Part shown: positions 18,245 to 27,039 of the stretch, in pieces
Numbering within the stretch: the stretch's first letter is position 1
Layout of the letters: every line of letters begins with the position of its first letter
DNA from: Pseudomonas fluorescens
GTDB taxonomy: Bacteria > Pseudomonadota > Gammaproteobacteria > Pseudomonadales > Pseudomonadaceae
Assembly (NCBI GenBank): GCA_902825215.1
Contig: LR782234.1
Span: forward strand, 4,216,001-4,280,000
Direction: 5' to 3'
DNA: 64,000 nucleotides
Notes under the pieces: generated by a model
Database searches by the model: none
Seen by the model: the letters and a program-made list of their open reading frames with translations, nothing else
Told to the model about the DNA's origin: nothing
Program-made: the position numbers and the translations under genes

Positions 18245-21200
18245 TTGCAGTGGATCAAAGCGCTCGATCTGGAGATGTGGGCCGAAACAGTCCAGGCCAA
18301 AGGCAAGATGCCCGGCCTAGTGAGCGACCTAATATGGGCCACGGCATCAAAAGTCAGATACCTAAGATTTCCAAACGGGGATAAAGGCCAGGTTCGGGGC
18401 TACGATGGCGAACTTGACGCAGATTCCTCCTCATCGTTCATCCCGGACGGCAAGTCCGTCTGGGAGTTTGGAACAAGTGGTGCAGGCAAAGCCAAGGCTG
18501 AGAGTGACTATAAAAAACGCACCAACGAGGTCGCGCCGGCTGATCGCGTGAACCTTACGTTGGTGATTGTTACACCCCGAACTTGGGACACCGGAGGAGA
18601 GAAACTCCCTGACTGGCTTGCGGAGAAAAACGCCCTAGGGGAGTGGAAAAAAGTTGAGTATCTCGAGGGGACGCGGTTAGAGGACTGGCTCGCCCAATGC
18701 CCGGCCGTCGCGTCGAAATGGGCGAGTTGCGAGCTCAAGCTGACTCCCCAAATCGGAGTTCAGAGCACTGAAGAATTCTGGCAGTTCTACTCAAGCCGAT
18801 TCTCACCCGAACTGAACGAATCGGTATTGCTAGCCAGCCGAGAGGATCAAGCGAAAGAGTTGTTGGAAAAGCTGACTCAAAACAGCGGCCGCCTTGCATT
18901 TGCAGCCGACTCTCCTGACGAGGTCATTGCTTTCGTCATCGCGGCAATACGTAGCGCACCGGAACCCATCCGCAACGTACTGGAGGCCCGCACCCTAGTC
19001 CTAGAAACGGAAGAAGCCGTCAGGCATTGCTTAACGCTGGACAATCTTATTTACCTTCCACGACAAGGAGCTAGGGCTTCGGCAGGTCGACTCGCTCGTG
19101 TAGGTGTTACCGTCATCAGTGCCGGGGCAGATGAGAAAAGCCATGACCACGTTCTCCTTCGCAGGCCAAGCAGCAGAGAAATGGGAAAGGCGTTCATGAA
19201 TATGGGTATGAACGAAGACGCCGGTTACCAACTGGCTAGAACATGCGGCCGCAGCCTAGCGGTTCTGGCTCGACTGCACCCTAGTGGCACGGCTGAAAAT
19301 CCTGAGTGGATTGAAGATGCTGACTTGTTGATCCCTGCCCTACTCGCTGGATCCTGGATGGCTGACGTGGAACCAGATCGCTCAATCCTGAGTCTGCTCA
19401 CCCGTAAAGATTACGATGACGCAGAAGAAGAGCTGCTCAAATTTACCAAGATGCAGGATGCGCCATTAGAGCGCATTGAAGATCTCTGGGCGATGAAAGC
19501 ATCAGTGGACGCTTTTGTATATCTCGGGCATCTCATCAGCAGCAAACATCTGGATCGCTTCAAGGAAGCTGTCACCTCGGTTTTTTCAAAAGCTGCACAA
19601 GCGCACAAACCTCCTACTGCGGATCAGCCCTTTTTGATGCCAGGCAGCAGAGATCAAAATCCGCTGCATACTGACTCCCTAAAAAACGGCCTTATGAACA
19701 CACTGCTGCATATGGCCGTGTTACATGAGCAAGCGCAGTTCAAAGTCTCACGTTCCAACCCTCAAACTTTCGTTGACGAGGTCGTCCGGGGACTGCCAGG
19801 GCTGTCCAGCGATCACCGGCTCATTGCGAGCTTAGAGCAACAACTTCCCCTGCTGGCGGAGGCCTCCCCAAACCCTTTTCTTGAGGCCCTTGAGCGTCAG
19901 CTTGAGGGCGACGCCACAATCCGTCCTATCTTCGACGAATACCCGGGCCTAATCACCCCGACTACCTATCATTGCGGTTTGCTGTGGTCTTTGGAGGCGC
20001 TGGCGTGGCTTCCGGATTTCCTACAACGAGCAGCACTCTGCCTCGCAAAGCTTGCAGCTCTGGATCCTGGTGGAAAGCTGACGAACCGGCCCATCAATAG
20101 CCTACGCTCGATCTTCCTTTCATGGAGTCCCGGCACTGCCGTCAGCACCCAACATCGGCTCGCGATTCTAGAGTCGATCATTAACGACGTCCCCGTCATC
20201 GCATGGCCGCTCCTGGAACAACTACTGCCTCGATTTAGCGATACCAGCACGCCGACGACGAAGCCGAGATTCAGAGAGCCCGAACAGAGAGAGACCGAAA
20301 ACCTGACATACGGGCTTGTCTGGAAAAGTGAGGAAAGAATCGTTGAGCTCGCGATAACCCGGGCAGAGTATGATCCAGCCCGTTGGAGCTCGCTGATCGA
20401 CTCTTTGGGCGCCGTGCAGGAACCCACGTTCGAACTGATCGTAAACGGCCTCGGACACGTTCTCGGTGCTACCCAAGACGAACAGCAATCCGACATATGG
20501 AATGCACTTCGCAAACAAACCCTGCGCCACCGAAAGTATCAAGACGCGGACTGGGCATTGCCTTCTGACAGTATCGAAACGCTCGAGGCTTTGGTCGAAA
20601 GACACAAGCCCGCAGCTTTGGTGGAATCTGTAAGCTGGCTCTTCGACGATTGGATGCCCTCGTTCGATTTGGACGATGCAACCTCCGACCCAATTCAGGC
20701 GGTGGAGGACGCCCGCGTGGTAGCTCTCAGGGGCATCATGGATGCGACGGGAATCGATGGCGTCGTGGGCTTGATGGAGCGCGTTAAGGTTCCTCGCTTG
20801 GTGATGTTCTCTATTCGCAGCCTACAGCTTCCTGATAACCAGCTTTTGCAACTGTTCACCAGGATGCTCTCAAGCACCATTGGCGAGTCAGCCCTCGCTG
20901 CAAGCATTGTCTTGGCACATGGTATAGAACGGTTTGGTGACAGTTGGGCCACAGATGCAAAGGACGTTCTGCAGAACAGTGGCTGGGATCATCAGAAGTG
21001 CGCTCTGGTGCTTTTGGGACTGGATGAAACCAGGGAAAGCTGGAATTACGTCACGTCTTTTGGGAATGAGACGGAGGCAGCGTACTGGAGCCAAAAATCG
21101 CCTACCAGGATCACCGGGCCGCTAGAAGATCTCACATTTGCCATCGAAAAATATCGCTCTGTGGGGCGCTCTGCAACAGCCCTGGCCGCAGCAGAGAAGC

Positions 21201-22003
21201 GATTGGAGGAGCTTTCCGTCGCAACGATTCAGGCAATCATGTCCTCAGCAGTGTCTGAACATAACGCAGATCCAGAGGCGAAAAGCACATTTGGATTTCT
21301 GGACGTAGACAGGATTTTTTCCGCACTAGCGCAAAGATCTGACCTCCCCCGAGAAAGCCTGGCAGCATTGGAGTTCATGTACCTTCCCATGCTCCGTACC
21401 GATAACCTTACGATCCATGAGCTTTTGCTGGAGCAGCCAGTGTTCTTTATGGGCATGGTTAGCAGAGTTTTTCGAGCCAAAGACGAAGAGCCTCGAGATC
21501 TTTCCGAAACGGATAGAAAGCTGGCAACCGCTACCTATCGGCTACTCAAGGGGCTAAAGAAGCTTCCAGGTCAGAAAGGAAACGACGTGGATGAAGCTGC
21601 TCTGAGGGCTTGGTGCGTAGATGTCCGAAAACTGGCGCAGGAATCGAACAGGGGTATGGTCACAGATCAACTGATTGGACAAATACTGGCACACGCCCCG
21701 CTTGAAGCGAAGGATTCGGCATGGCCTCATGAGGCCGTCAGAAACGTCATTGAAGTCTTGGCGTCGCCTGAGGTTGAGCGAGGCATCAGCCTCGAACGCT
21801 ACAACATGCGCGGGGTGTACAGCAAAATGCCGGATGAGGGCGGGGATCAGGAGCGCGCCCTCGCCTCTCAATCGCGTGAGTGGGCTGCGAAAACGATAGC
21901 ATCAGTAAGAACGTCAGCAATGCTCCGCAGGATTGCTGAAGGCTGGGAAGCCGACGCTGAGCGGGCAGATATTGCTGCTGCTCAGCGAGCCACGCATTGG
22001 TAG
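18245..22003 (+). CDS. Large putative nuclease/STAND-like protein, 1252 residues
   Basis: I do not recognise the whole protein. The N-terminal ~120 residues resemble a PD-(D/E)xK-type domain: RGYDGELDA (an acidic residue after the first strand), then SVWEFGTSG with a following basic helix (KAESDYKKRT). The usual lysine of ExK is not evident. Around residues 200-230 a strand-turn-helix reads GRLAFAADSPDEVIAFVIAAI. This sits where STAND ATPases have a P-loop but lacks GxxxxGK, so nucleotide binding may be lost. The remainder is a long helical scaffold. TTG is the start, with AGGAG exactly 7 nt upstream; an ATG at 18238 is in another frame. A defence role is inferred from context. Confidence 0.6.
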   Translation: MQWIKALDLEMWAETVQAKGKMPGLVSDLIWATASKVRYLRFPNGDKGQVRGYDGELDADSSSSFIPDGKSVWEFGTSGAGKAKAESDYKKRTNEVAPADRVNLTLVIVTPRTWDTGGEKLPDWLAEKNALGEWKKVEYLEGTRLEDWLAQCPAVASKWASCELKLTPQIGVQSTEEFWQFYSSRFSPELNESVLLASREDQAKELLEKLTQNSGRLAFAADSPDEVIAFVIAAIRSAPEPIRNVLEARTLVLETEEAVRHCLTLDNLIYLPRQGARASAGRLARVGVTVISAGADEKSHDHVLLRRPSSREMGKAFMNMGMNEDAGYQLARTCGRSLAVLARLHPSGTAENPEWIEDADLLIPALLAGSWMADVEPDRSILSLLTRKDYDDAEEELLKFTKMQDAPLERIEDLWAMKASVDAFVYLGHLISSKHLDRFKEAVTSVFSKAAQAHKPPTADQPFLMPGSRDQNPLHTDSLKNGLMNTLLHMAVLHEQAQFKVSRSNPQTFVDEVVRGLPGLSSDHRLIASLEQQLPLLAEASPNPFLEALERQLEGDATIRPIFDEYPGLITPTTYHCGLLWSLEALAWLPDFLQRAALCLAKLAALDPGGKLTNRPINSLRSIFLSWSPGTAVSTQHRLAILESIINDVPVIAWPLLEQLLPRFSDTSTPTTKPRFREPEQRETENLTYGLVWKSEERIVELAITRAEYDPARWSSLIDSLGAVQEPTFELIVNGLGHVLGATQDEQQSDIWNALRKQTLRHRKYQDADWALPSDSIETLEALVERHKPAALVESVSWLFDDWMPSFDLDDATSDPIQAVEDARVVALRGIMDATGIDGVVGLMERVKVPRLVMFSIRSLQLPDNQLLQLFTRMLSSTIGESALAASIVLAHGIERFGDSWATDAKDVLQNSGWDHQKCALVLLGLDETRESWNYVTSFGNETEAAYWSQKSPTRITGPLEDLTFAIEKYRSVGRSATALAAAEKRLEELSVATIQAIMSSAVSEHNADPEAKSTFGFLDVDRIFSALAQRSDLPRESLAALEFMYLPMLRTDNLTIHELLLEQPVFFMGMVSRVFRAKDEEPRDLSETDRKLATATYRLLKGLKKLPGQKGNDVDEAALRAWCVDVRKLAQESNRGMVTDQLIGQILAHAPLEAKDSAWPHEAVRNVIEVLASPEVERGISLERYNMRGVYSKMPDEGGDQERALASQSREWAAKTIASVRTSAMLRRIAEGWEADAERADIAAAQRATHW

Positions 22004-22210
22004 AAGTGCAACTAAGAGGAGCTTGGCGTGCGTTGAATTTTGCCAGCACAAGTCAAGCACCTCTCCTACTTAAGCACGAAGCAGCCGACACACTACTCAG
22101 CTTTGGCCTGACTCGAGCTCTGCGAACTGCGCAGCTAATTGTTGTTTCGAGCATTCTAGACCTCCAGCAATCATTGAACGCTACATGGGTGATCAGTCGA
22201 AGCATGATGG

Positions 22211-22906
22211 TCATTTTTCGCCTAGATAGCCGCATACCATTGCATACACAGCAGGCTCCTGGATGTAAATAACAGCCAAACTCAAAAGGATCATCCCAAG
22301 AATTGCGGACACCACTCCCCTTACGATACCGAAGTCATTGACGCCTCGCTGGAGTTTTACCGAGCAAACAGTAAATGCAAGGTAAAATACGCCGATTAAA
22401 AAGTTCGACATCCTGGAAACAGAACTTGCGGATATTGCTGCAGTGACATTCGCTCCAAATTCCCCGAGCTCACAGCTATGCGCTAAAGCGGTCATTCTCG
22501 AACCCAGCGCTGGCATCTCAGCGATCTTCATGAAGACTAGGCAAATCGAGATATAAAAAAATGAGTTGATCGTAGAGAACAGCGACCCCTTTCCAAACAT
22601 GCAACGTGCGCCTAACCAGAAGCAAGCTCCATAGAGGATCAGGAGCATGCAATTCAGGACAACCATGACGGCTACAAAGTCTTTACTGAGCTCTATTCCA
22701 ATCCCTTTCAGCGATGGGAAGCTTAGTAGTGATAACGCAACGGCCATTACGAGCCCGATCAAGCTGGCTTGCGCACACCAGTAATTGCGCAGCTTCATAT
22801 CTTTGAAAAATTCGGTCGGAGTAATTATGGAACGCTGTAGATCTTTAGCCCCAGCCACGAACGTGGGAAAAACACTCTTGATCACAGAAAATATACCGTC
22901 AGACAC
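22211..22906 (-). CDS. Yip1-like integral membrane protein
   Basis: 231 residues with about five hydrophobic segments (for example LIGLVMAVALSLLSF, VVLNCMLLILYGACFWLG, VSAILGMILLSLAVIYI). The N-terminus TPTEFFKDM followed by paired membrane helices is reminiscent of the Yip1/YIP1-family proteins common in bacteria, whose role is unknown. GTG at 22906 is the start, with GAGG 8 nt upstream. It stands alone, convergent with the 1252-residue gene. Confidence 0.55.
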   Translation of the reverse strand: MSDGIFSVIKSVFPTFVAGAKDLQRSIITPTEFFKDMKLRNYWCAQASLIGLVMAVALSLLSFPSLKGIGIELSKDFVAVMVVLNCMLLILYGACFWLGARCMFGKGSLFSTINSFFYISICLVFMKIAEMPALGSRMTALAHSCELGEFGANVTAAISASSVSRMSNFLIGVFYLAFTVCSVKLQRGVNDFGIVRGVVSAILGMILLSLAVIYIQEPAVYAMVCGYLGEK

Positions 22907-23185
22907 GCACAGACCCTCAGCTAATTATTGAACATATATCATCGGCGGCACTCACTAGCTCCTTAGCGAAACTGCAATATTTTTTCCCTGATATTTTTCG
23001 AGAGATACCTCTCCGCTCGCAGCATTCCTCTCAATGCGTAGAGATACGCAACGCGCTTCAGTACGGTTATGATCTACATCAACTAGAACAGTGCGATCCT
23101 CCGCCCTTCGATGGGGCGCCATACCACGAACTGGGGGGTGTGCTCCGCTTAACCGAATCGGCGCCAAGAATTCAGGAAAGCCCTC

Positions 23186-23665
23186 ATGGCCCAGCCGCTT
23201 TTCGACTTTGACCTCAAACGCGTCTCCCGCGAAACCTACATAACAGGCAAAGCCGCCATCAATTTCCCCTATCCTGGAAGCACCACGGGTGGGTGGCATT
23301 TCCTTTCCTATTTTGATCGGGAATCCGGCGTGGCTAAGGTGTCGTTAGCAGGCATTCATTACCCTGACACCACAGCCTACTTTGGTGACCTTGGCATCAT
23401 CGACGTGACCGATGAGCTAGCAAAGCGAGGATGGTCTGTTGAAGGACGGCGGCTGTACATGGCGGATCACTACAGGGCGGCTGCAGACATGATAGTGAGA
23501 TGGGCGCTGAGCGATTCCATTTATTGCGGCGTCGAGATTGATGATTGGTTCCCCTCTCGTGCGGAAAGACAGCGACTGCTAGAGATTCTAGATACAGGAA
23601 GTTCACAGCTTTCGAAGGTTGGCAGATTGCAAAAAGTGGAAGCTTGGCTCCGTACGCAAACCTGA
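23186..23665 (+). CDS. Hypothetical protein, full-length copy of duplicated gene
   Basis: 159 residues starting AQPLFDFDLKRVSRETYITG, with a compact beta-rich N-terminal part (GGWHFLSYFDRESGVAKVSL) and a helical C-terminus (SRAERQRLLEILD). AGGA precedes the ATG by 8 nt. A 3'-truncated paralogue lies at 17671-17991, on the other side of the 1252-residue gene and the membrane protein. No family is recognised and no catalytic motif is seen. Confidence 0.65.
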   Translation: MAQPLFDFDLKRVSRETYITGKAAINFPYPGSTTGGWHFLSYFDRESGVAKVSLAGIHYPDTTAYFGDLGIIDVTDELAKRGWSVEGRRLYMADHYRAAADMIVRWALSDSIYCGVEIDDWFPSRAERQRLLEILDTGSSQLSKVGRLQKVEAWLRTQT

Positions 23666-23886
23666 GGCTCGGGTGGATAGGTATCACCCATCGCGTGCTT
23701 CACAGACCAAGCACGGCAGGCAATCACAGGCAGTGAGTGCAGCCTTCTTGCCCCCGCGCCTCTGCCTACACTGTCAGCTCGGGCCTGCTCTGCTAAAACA
23801 TCGGGCAACCTATGCGACTCCCCGCACCGTTTGAGCCAGCGGTGAGATGAACTAGGCTCTGTGCATCATTCTCAAGGAAGACCGCC

Positions 23887-24105
23887 ATGCCAGATAACTC
23901 AAACTACAGGATCGCCACGGCGGACGCCCTGACATTGCTGCTGCATAACCAGCACGCACTAGGTGCAGCAATAGAAGAAATAACCAAGTGGCTTTCAGAA
24001 AATGGTGTGGGAAGCGTCGCCGCTCATGCGATGTCGGCCATGGAAGCGCTGGACGCAAATGCTCAAGCCATCACCGATTCCATTTTGAGGATTCGACAGT
24101 CTTAG
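23887..24105 (+). CDS. Small hypothetical protein (72 residues)
   Basis: A short helical protein (ADALTLLLHNQHALGAAIEE... GVGSVAAHAMSAMEALDANA) with AGGA 8 nt before the ATG. Small proteins of this appearance are frequent in pseudomonads. No function is known to me. The next gene, a nuclease, starts 67 bp downstream on the same strand, so they could be co-transcribed. Confidence 0.6.
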   Translation: MPDNSNYRIATADALTLLLHNQHALGAAIEEITKWLSENGVGSVAAHAMSAMEALDANAQAITDSILRIRQS

Positions 24106-24172
24106 GTGCTGCTACCCCTAGCCCTGCGCACCTATCGCACACTCCCAGTTCGACTGAACGATAAGGAAAAGA

Positions 24173-24727
24173 ATGTTCCCACCAATGGCGAATCCCAACC
24201 TCGAAATCACTGCCACTGAATTCGAGTTCTTAGTTAGAGAATGGATCCTCAAACAGGGAGGTGAACTGACATCGCTGGAGGTCAAGCACGACGTGAAGGT
24301 CGAGGCCTACGACTCAACCTACCAGATCGACGTGCTGGCAAAATTCCAAGCCTTCGCGGGCGCCGAATTTATCGTTCTGATTGAGTGCAAAAAATACCGT
24401 AACGCAGTCGAGCGGGAGCTGGTTCAGGTACTGCACGACAAGGTGAGATCTGTGGGCGCTCATAAAGGAATGCTGTTCACCACATCAGGGTTTCAATCGG
24501 GTGCGATCAAGTATGCAACGGCACACGGAATAGCCTTGATTTCGATAATCGATGGTGTAGCTACCTATGAAACTCGCTCTGCGTATTCAGTTGCGGCGAA
24601 GCCACCGAGTTGGCTCAACCTTCCGAAATTTGCGCTCTGGCACGTCGGTGAAAATGATGCCGGCAACATCACGATGAAATCCTTAGGGCGCGCTGATACG
24701 GAGCTCAACGAGATCTTCGGCGACTAG
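24173..24727 (+). CDS. Restriction endonuclease-like protein (Mrr type)
   Basis: A compact single-domain nuclease of 184 residues. FEFLVREWI helix, then the catalytic strands YQIDVLAKF and FIVLIECKKYRNAVERELV (D, then E-C-K), then LHDKVRSVGAHKGMLFTTSGFQSGAIKYA. That is the Mrr/RecB-like order with D...ExK intact. AAGGA precedes the ATG closely. It is the fourth Mrr-type domain in this island. Short stand-alone versions often act on foreign or modified DNA; the substrate here is unknown. Confidence 0.75.
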   Translation: MFPPMANPNLEITATEFEFLVREWILKQGGELTSLEVKHDVKVEAYDSTYQIDVLAKFQAFAGAEFIVLIECKKYRNAVERELVQVLHDKVRSVGAHKGMLFTTSGFQSGAIKYATAHGIALISIIDGVATYETRSAYSVAAKPPSWLNLPKFALWHVGENDAGNITMKSLGRADTELNEIFGD

Positions 24728-24781
24728 ATCTATCTCGAGTAAGGATTCTTGGGATGCAGAGCTCTGAAGGCTCTACCGGCC

Positions 24782-24985
24782 TCATTGGCACCAAGGGCCC
24801 CAAGATGGTGGATTCTCGAAGATATCAATGGATGTACTGAGTTCGTGCTGCATGTGTTCGAAGACCCTATCGAGACTTGAATGTGCTTTCGATTCTCGCA
24901 GTGCATTCACTAACTCCAGAAGCTCTCGCCCTTGGGCTAGCGGCATCTGGATATCGCAGTACACCGTGTCATCGTCTTGTCCCAT
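24782..24985 (-). CDS. Small hypothetical protein (67 residues)
   Basis: An acidic short helical protein (PLAQGRELLELVNALRE... LDRVFEHMQHELS). It starts 12 bp after the upstream minus-strand gene ends, so the two form a likely operon. The ribosome-binding site is poor (GAGG only 2 nt from the ATG), which lowers confidence. No family recognised. Confidence 0.45.
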   Translation of the reverse strand: MGQDDDTVYCDIQMPLAQGRELLELVNALRESKAHSSLDRVFEHMQHELSTSIDIFENPPSWGPWCQ

Positions 24986-24997
24986 GCCCTCACCCGC

Positions 24998-25405
24998 TCA
25001 GTCTTTTTTAGATTTATTTCTTGCGGCCCGATGCTGCTCCAGGTGTCGCATCTCTGCTTCCCAACTCGCCAGGAATTTATCCCAGCCTGAGGCGTATGGG
25101 CCATCGACCAACCTGGTCGACCCGACGCTTGCCTGGCAGAAACGCTCTCTCCAGGGTTGCGGAATAGTCTGCTCCAAGATGATGTCGATTCCGGAGTTGT
25201 GGCGCATCACCGAGACAGAGTTACGAACCTCAGTGAGCTCGAGTAGCCTATCGCTACAGGGGGTGTCGTTTCGCTCTTGGTCGTCGAGATCATCAAGGAT
25301 GGCAAGGAGGTCGGATGCAGTGGGATCGCCAAGACGGAGGTATGCAAGGGCCCACAGAGTCCTTTGCCTAGCGCCCTCAAGCTGACAGAGTTCATCGTGG
25401 GTCAT
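24998..25405 (-). CDS. Hypothetical protein (about 135 residues)
   Basis: The protein begins MTHDELCQLEGARQRTLWAL and ends in a lysine-rich tail (HRAARNKSKKD). The ATG at 25405 is preferred because AAGGA lies 10 nt upstream. A GTG at 25489 extends the frame by 28 residues but has no ribosome-binding site. No family recognised. It is the first gene of a two-gene minus-strand unit. Confidence 0.55.
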   Translation of the reverse strand: MTHDELCQLEGARQRTLWALAYLRLGDPTASDLLAILDDLDDQERNDTPCSDRLLELTEVRNSVSVMRHNSGIDIILEQTIPQPWRERFCQASVGSTRLVDGPYASGWDKFLASWEAEMRHLEQHRAARNKSKKD

Positions 25406-25844
25406 TTCAGCCGCATCCTTGTTGATTTGATATCGGGCAGTAGCTATGGCGTACCGCCTGCGGCGGAAGGCTGGCGAGAACTGAGCCACGGCTGCGCCGC
25501 GTCTCAGCCCGTTGGGCGCTCATCCTGCACGCCTGCGCGCTCCGCTTGCCTGATACTCCCATGGAAAGGAAAGGGAAGGAGCTCTGAAGACCAGAGCCAA
25601 TAGCGACCGAAATTTTCGACGTGTTCAAAAAACAGGCGAGATACGCTTGATACCTAGGTCGTTCCAAAACGCATAATTCATACAGCGCCAACGCTGTTCC
25701 TACTCAAAGTCCTTCAATGGGCCGCACGGAATGCGCAGCGAATTCCTTTTCAATGGGGTCTGATTCGCTATGAACGATAGCGTGCTTGAGAGGGTTCCGG
25801 GTGCCAGACCGTGGGCCATTTCACTGCACAAAATAAAGTCAGCT
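25406..25844. other. Intergenic, no gene supported
   Basis: Several short frames are open but none has both a ribosome-binding site and a plausible protein. The left part should contain the promoter of the minus-strand pair. Confidence 0.5.
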
Positions 25845-26255
25845 TCATCGCTTCGTAATGGGGTCGCCAGGCTGAAGAAGCTCTGCCACTGCCACCACCA
25901 TGTCATCGAGAGACCAAGGCTTGTGCAGATAAGTGGTTTTAGGTGGTAATGCGGCGTTCTCAATGAGATAACCCGAGGTCAGTATCGCAGCGATCTTAGG
26001 CCACCGGCCCTTAACCATTCCTATGAACTCGATGCCTTGGACTTGGCCGGGGACGCCGTGATCGGCAATCACTAGGGCGCATTTACCATGTGCTTCAAGC
26101 AGGTAGGTCAGCGCATCATCCGCCGTAGTGAAAGAGACAGTCTTCGCGCCAATCTCAGCCAAGATATCGATCATGAGCGACTGCAGAGTTGGATCGTCCT
26201 CAATGACGATGACCTCACCGCGAATCGGCAGCAATCCCTCCCAATCTACGTTCAA
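25845..26255 (-). CDS. Stand-alone response-regulator receiver (CheY-like) protein
   Basis: A single REC domain with no output domain. The acidic pocket is IVIEDDP, the phosphoacceptor is D65 in LVIADHGVPG, the switch residue is in AILTSGY, and the conserved lysine is in YLHKPW. The start is assigned to TTG at 26255 because a strong GGAGGA lies 4 nt upstream. An ATG at 26306 would add 17 residues but lacks a ribosome-binding site and adds an arginine-rich stretch foreign to the domain. Similar lone receivers in Pseudomonas are often signalling intermediates. No cognate kinase is in view. Confidence 0.75.
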   Translation of the reverse strand: MNVDWEGLLPIRGEVIVIEDDPTLQSLMIDILAEIGAKTVSFTTADDALTYLLEAHGKCALVIADHGVPGQVQGIEFIGMVKGRWPKIAAILTSGYLIENAALPPKTTYLHKPWSLDDMVVAVAELLQPGDPITKR

Positions 26256-26344
26256 ACAATCCTCCTCAAACCAGAGAAATCGACGAAACAAACGGAACGG
26301 TTGCATGAGTGTAAGCGAAAATATGGCATCTGCCGTGAAAGCGC

Positions 26345-26671
26345 ATGGGGCACCCGGAATACCCGATTCAGGTCATGCTCCAGACGCGAGAGACTTGGCA
26401 GGAGGCAGTGATCTTTGACAACCATTTCCGCCCGATGAAATCGTCGCTGACGGAATGCCAGGAGAACACTTTGATGAAGGTGGTGGTGGACGCCAAGTCT
26501 GACAAGGCGTTGGGCTTCCATATGGTCGGCCCGGACGGCTGGCGAGATTGTGCAGGGTTTGGCGATTGCACTAAAGTCAGGTGCAACGAAGCGTCATTTC
26601 GACGAAACCATCATATTCATCCGACGTCCGCAGATGAGTTCGTCACCATGCGTACGCCGCTCGCTGATTAG
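26345..26671 (+). pseudogene. Decayed 3' fragment of glutathione reductase
   Basis: The frame reads VIFDNHFRPMK... TLMKVVVDAKSDKALGFHMV, then, after a one-base shift near 26540, EIVQGLAIALKSGATKRHFD, and returns with HPT-ADEFVTMRTPLAD. This is the dimerisation-domain end of glutathione-disulfide reductase (Gor), including the HPT active-site region. The FAD and NADPH domains are missing and at least two frameshifts are needed. It lies at the border between the defence-like island and the metabolic genes, and so looks like a scar of an earlier rearrangement. Confidence 0.75.
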
Positions 26672-27039
26672 CAGCTTTTGCATTCAGTATGCGTCCGGCT
26701 CTGGGTTAGACGCGCTTTCGTCCACACATTTCTCAAGCGCGTCCGATTGCCTGAGGGTCAACGACTGAATGACTTGTGAAGCTGCTTTCGTAACCTTCCA
26801 AGCAGTAGGGTTAAAATCACACCTTTCGACTGATAGAGTTATTTTTTTCACTAAATATCTATTTAGTAGAAGTATTTTCTAATCTAATTATATTACCTGC
26901 AAAAAACGGAAAATTTTTCGTAGCGGAATGCCCTATATTTTGTGGAAGCCCATGTGTCGTATATCGCGCCTAATGAGCAGCACAAAGAGCCTTTTCCAAT
27001 TCATGCGAAGTCAAAACAATTAGCAACTGAGAGGTGATC
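26672..27039. other. AT-rich intergenic, promoter region of aldehyde dehydrogenase
   Basis: Composition drops sharply in GC from about 26,820 to 26,940. It contains a perfect 7-bp inverted repeat (26851-26866), a plausible regulator site. No gene is seen. Confidence 0.5.
26851..26866. promoter_or_regulatory. Palindrome CTAAATA-TC-TATTTAG, possible operator
   Basis: A perfect 7-base-arm palindrome with a 2-nt centre, about 175 bp upstream of the aldehyde dehydrogenase start, in an AT-rich stretch. The AraC gene at 29901 is a candidate regulator, but AraC proteins usually bind direct repeats, so the link is speculative. Confidence 0.35.

Noticed and set aside
22955..23299. 114-residue minus-strand frame upstream of and overlapping the full-length duplicated gene
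   Set aside because: It overlaps the conserved plus-strand coding start, which is shared with the copy at 17671, so it is a shadow.
17671..23665. Composite transposon with the duplicated gene as terminal element
   Set aside because: No transposase, terminal inverted repeats or target-site duplications are visible; recombination between gene copies explains it more simply.
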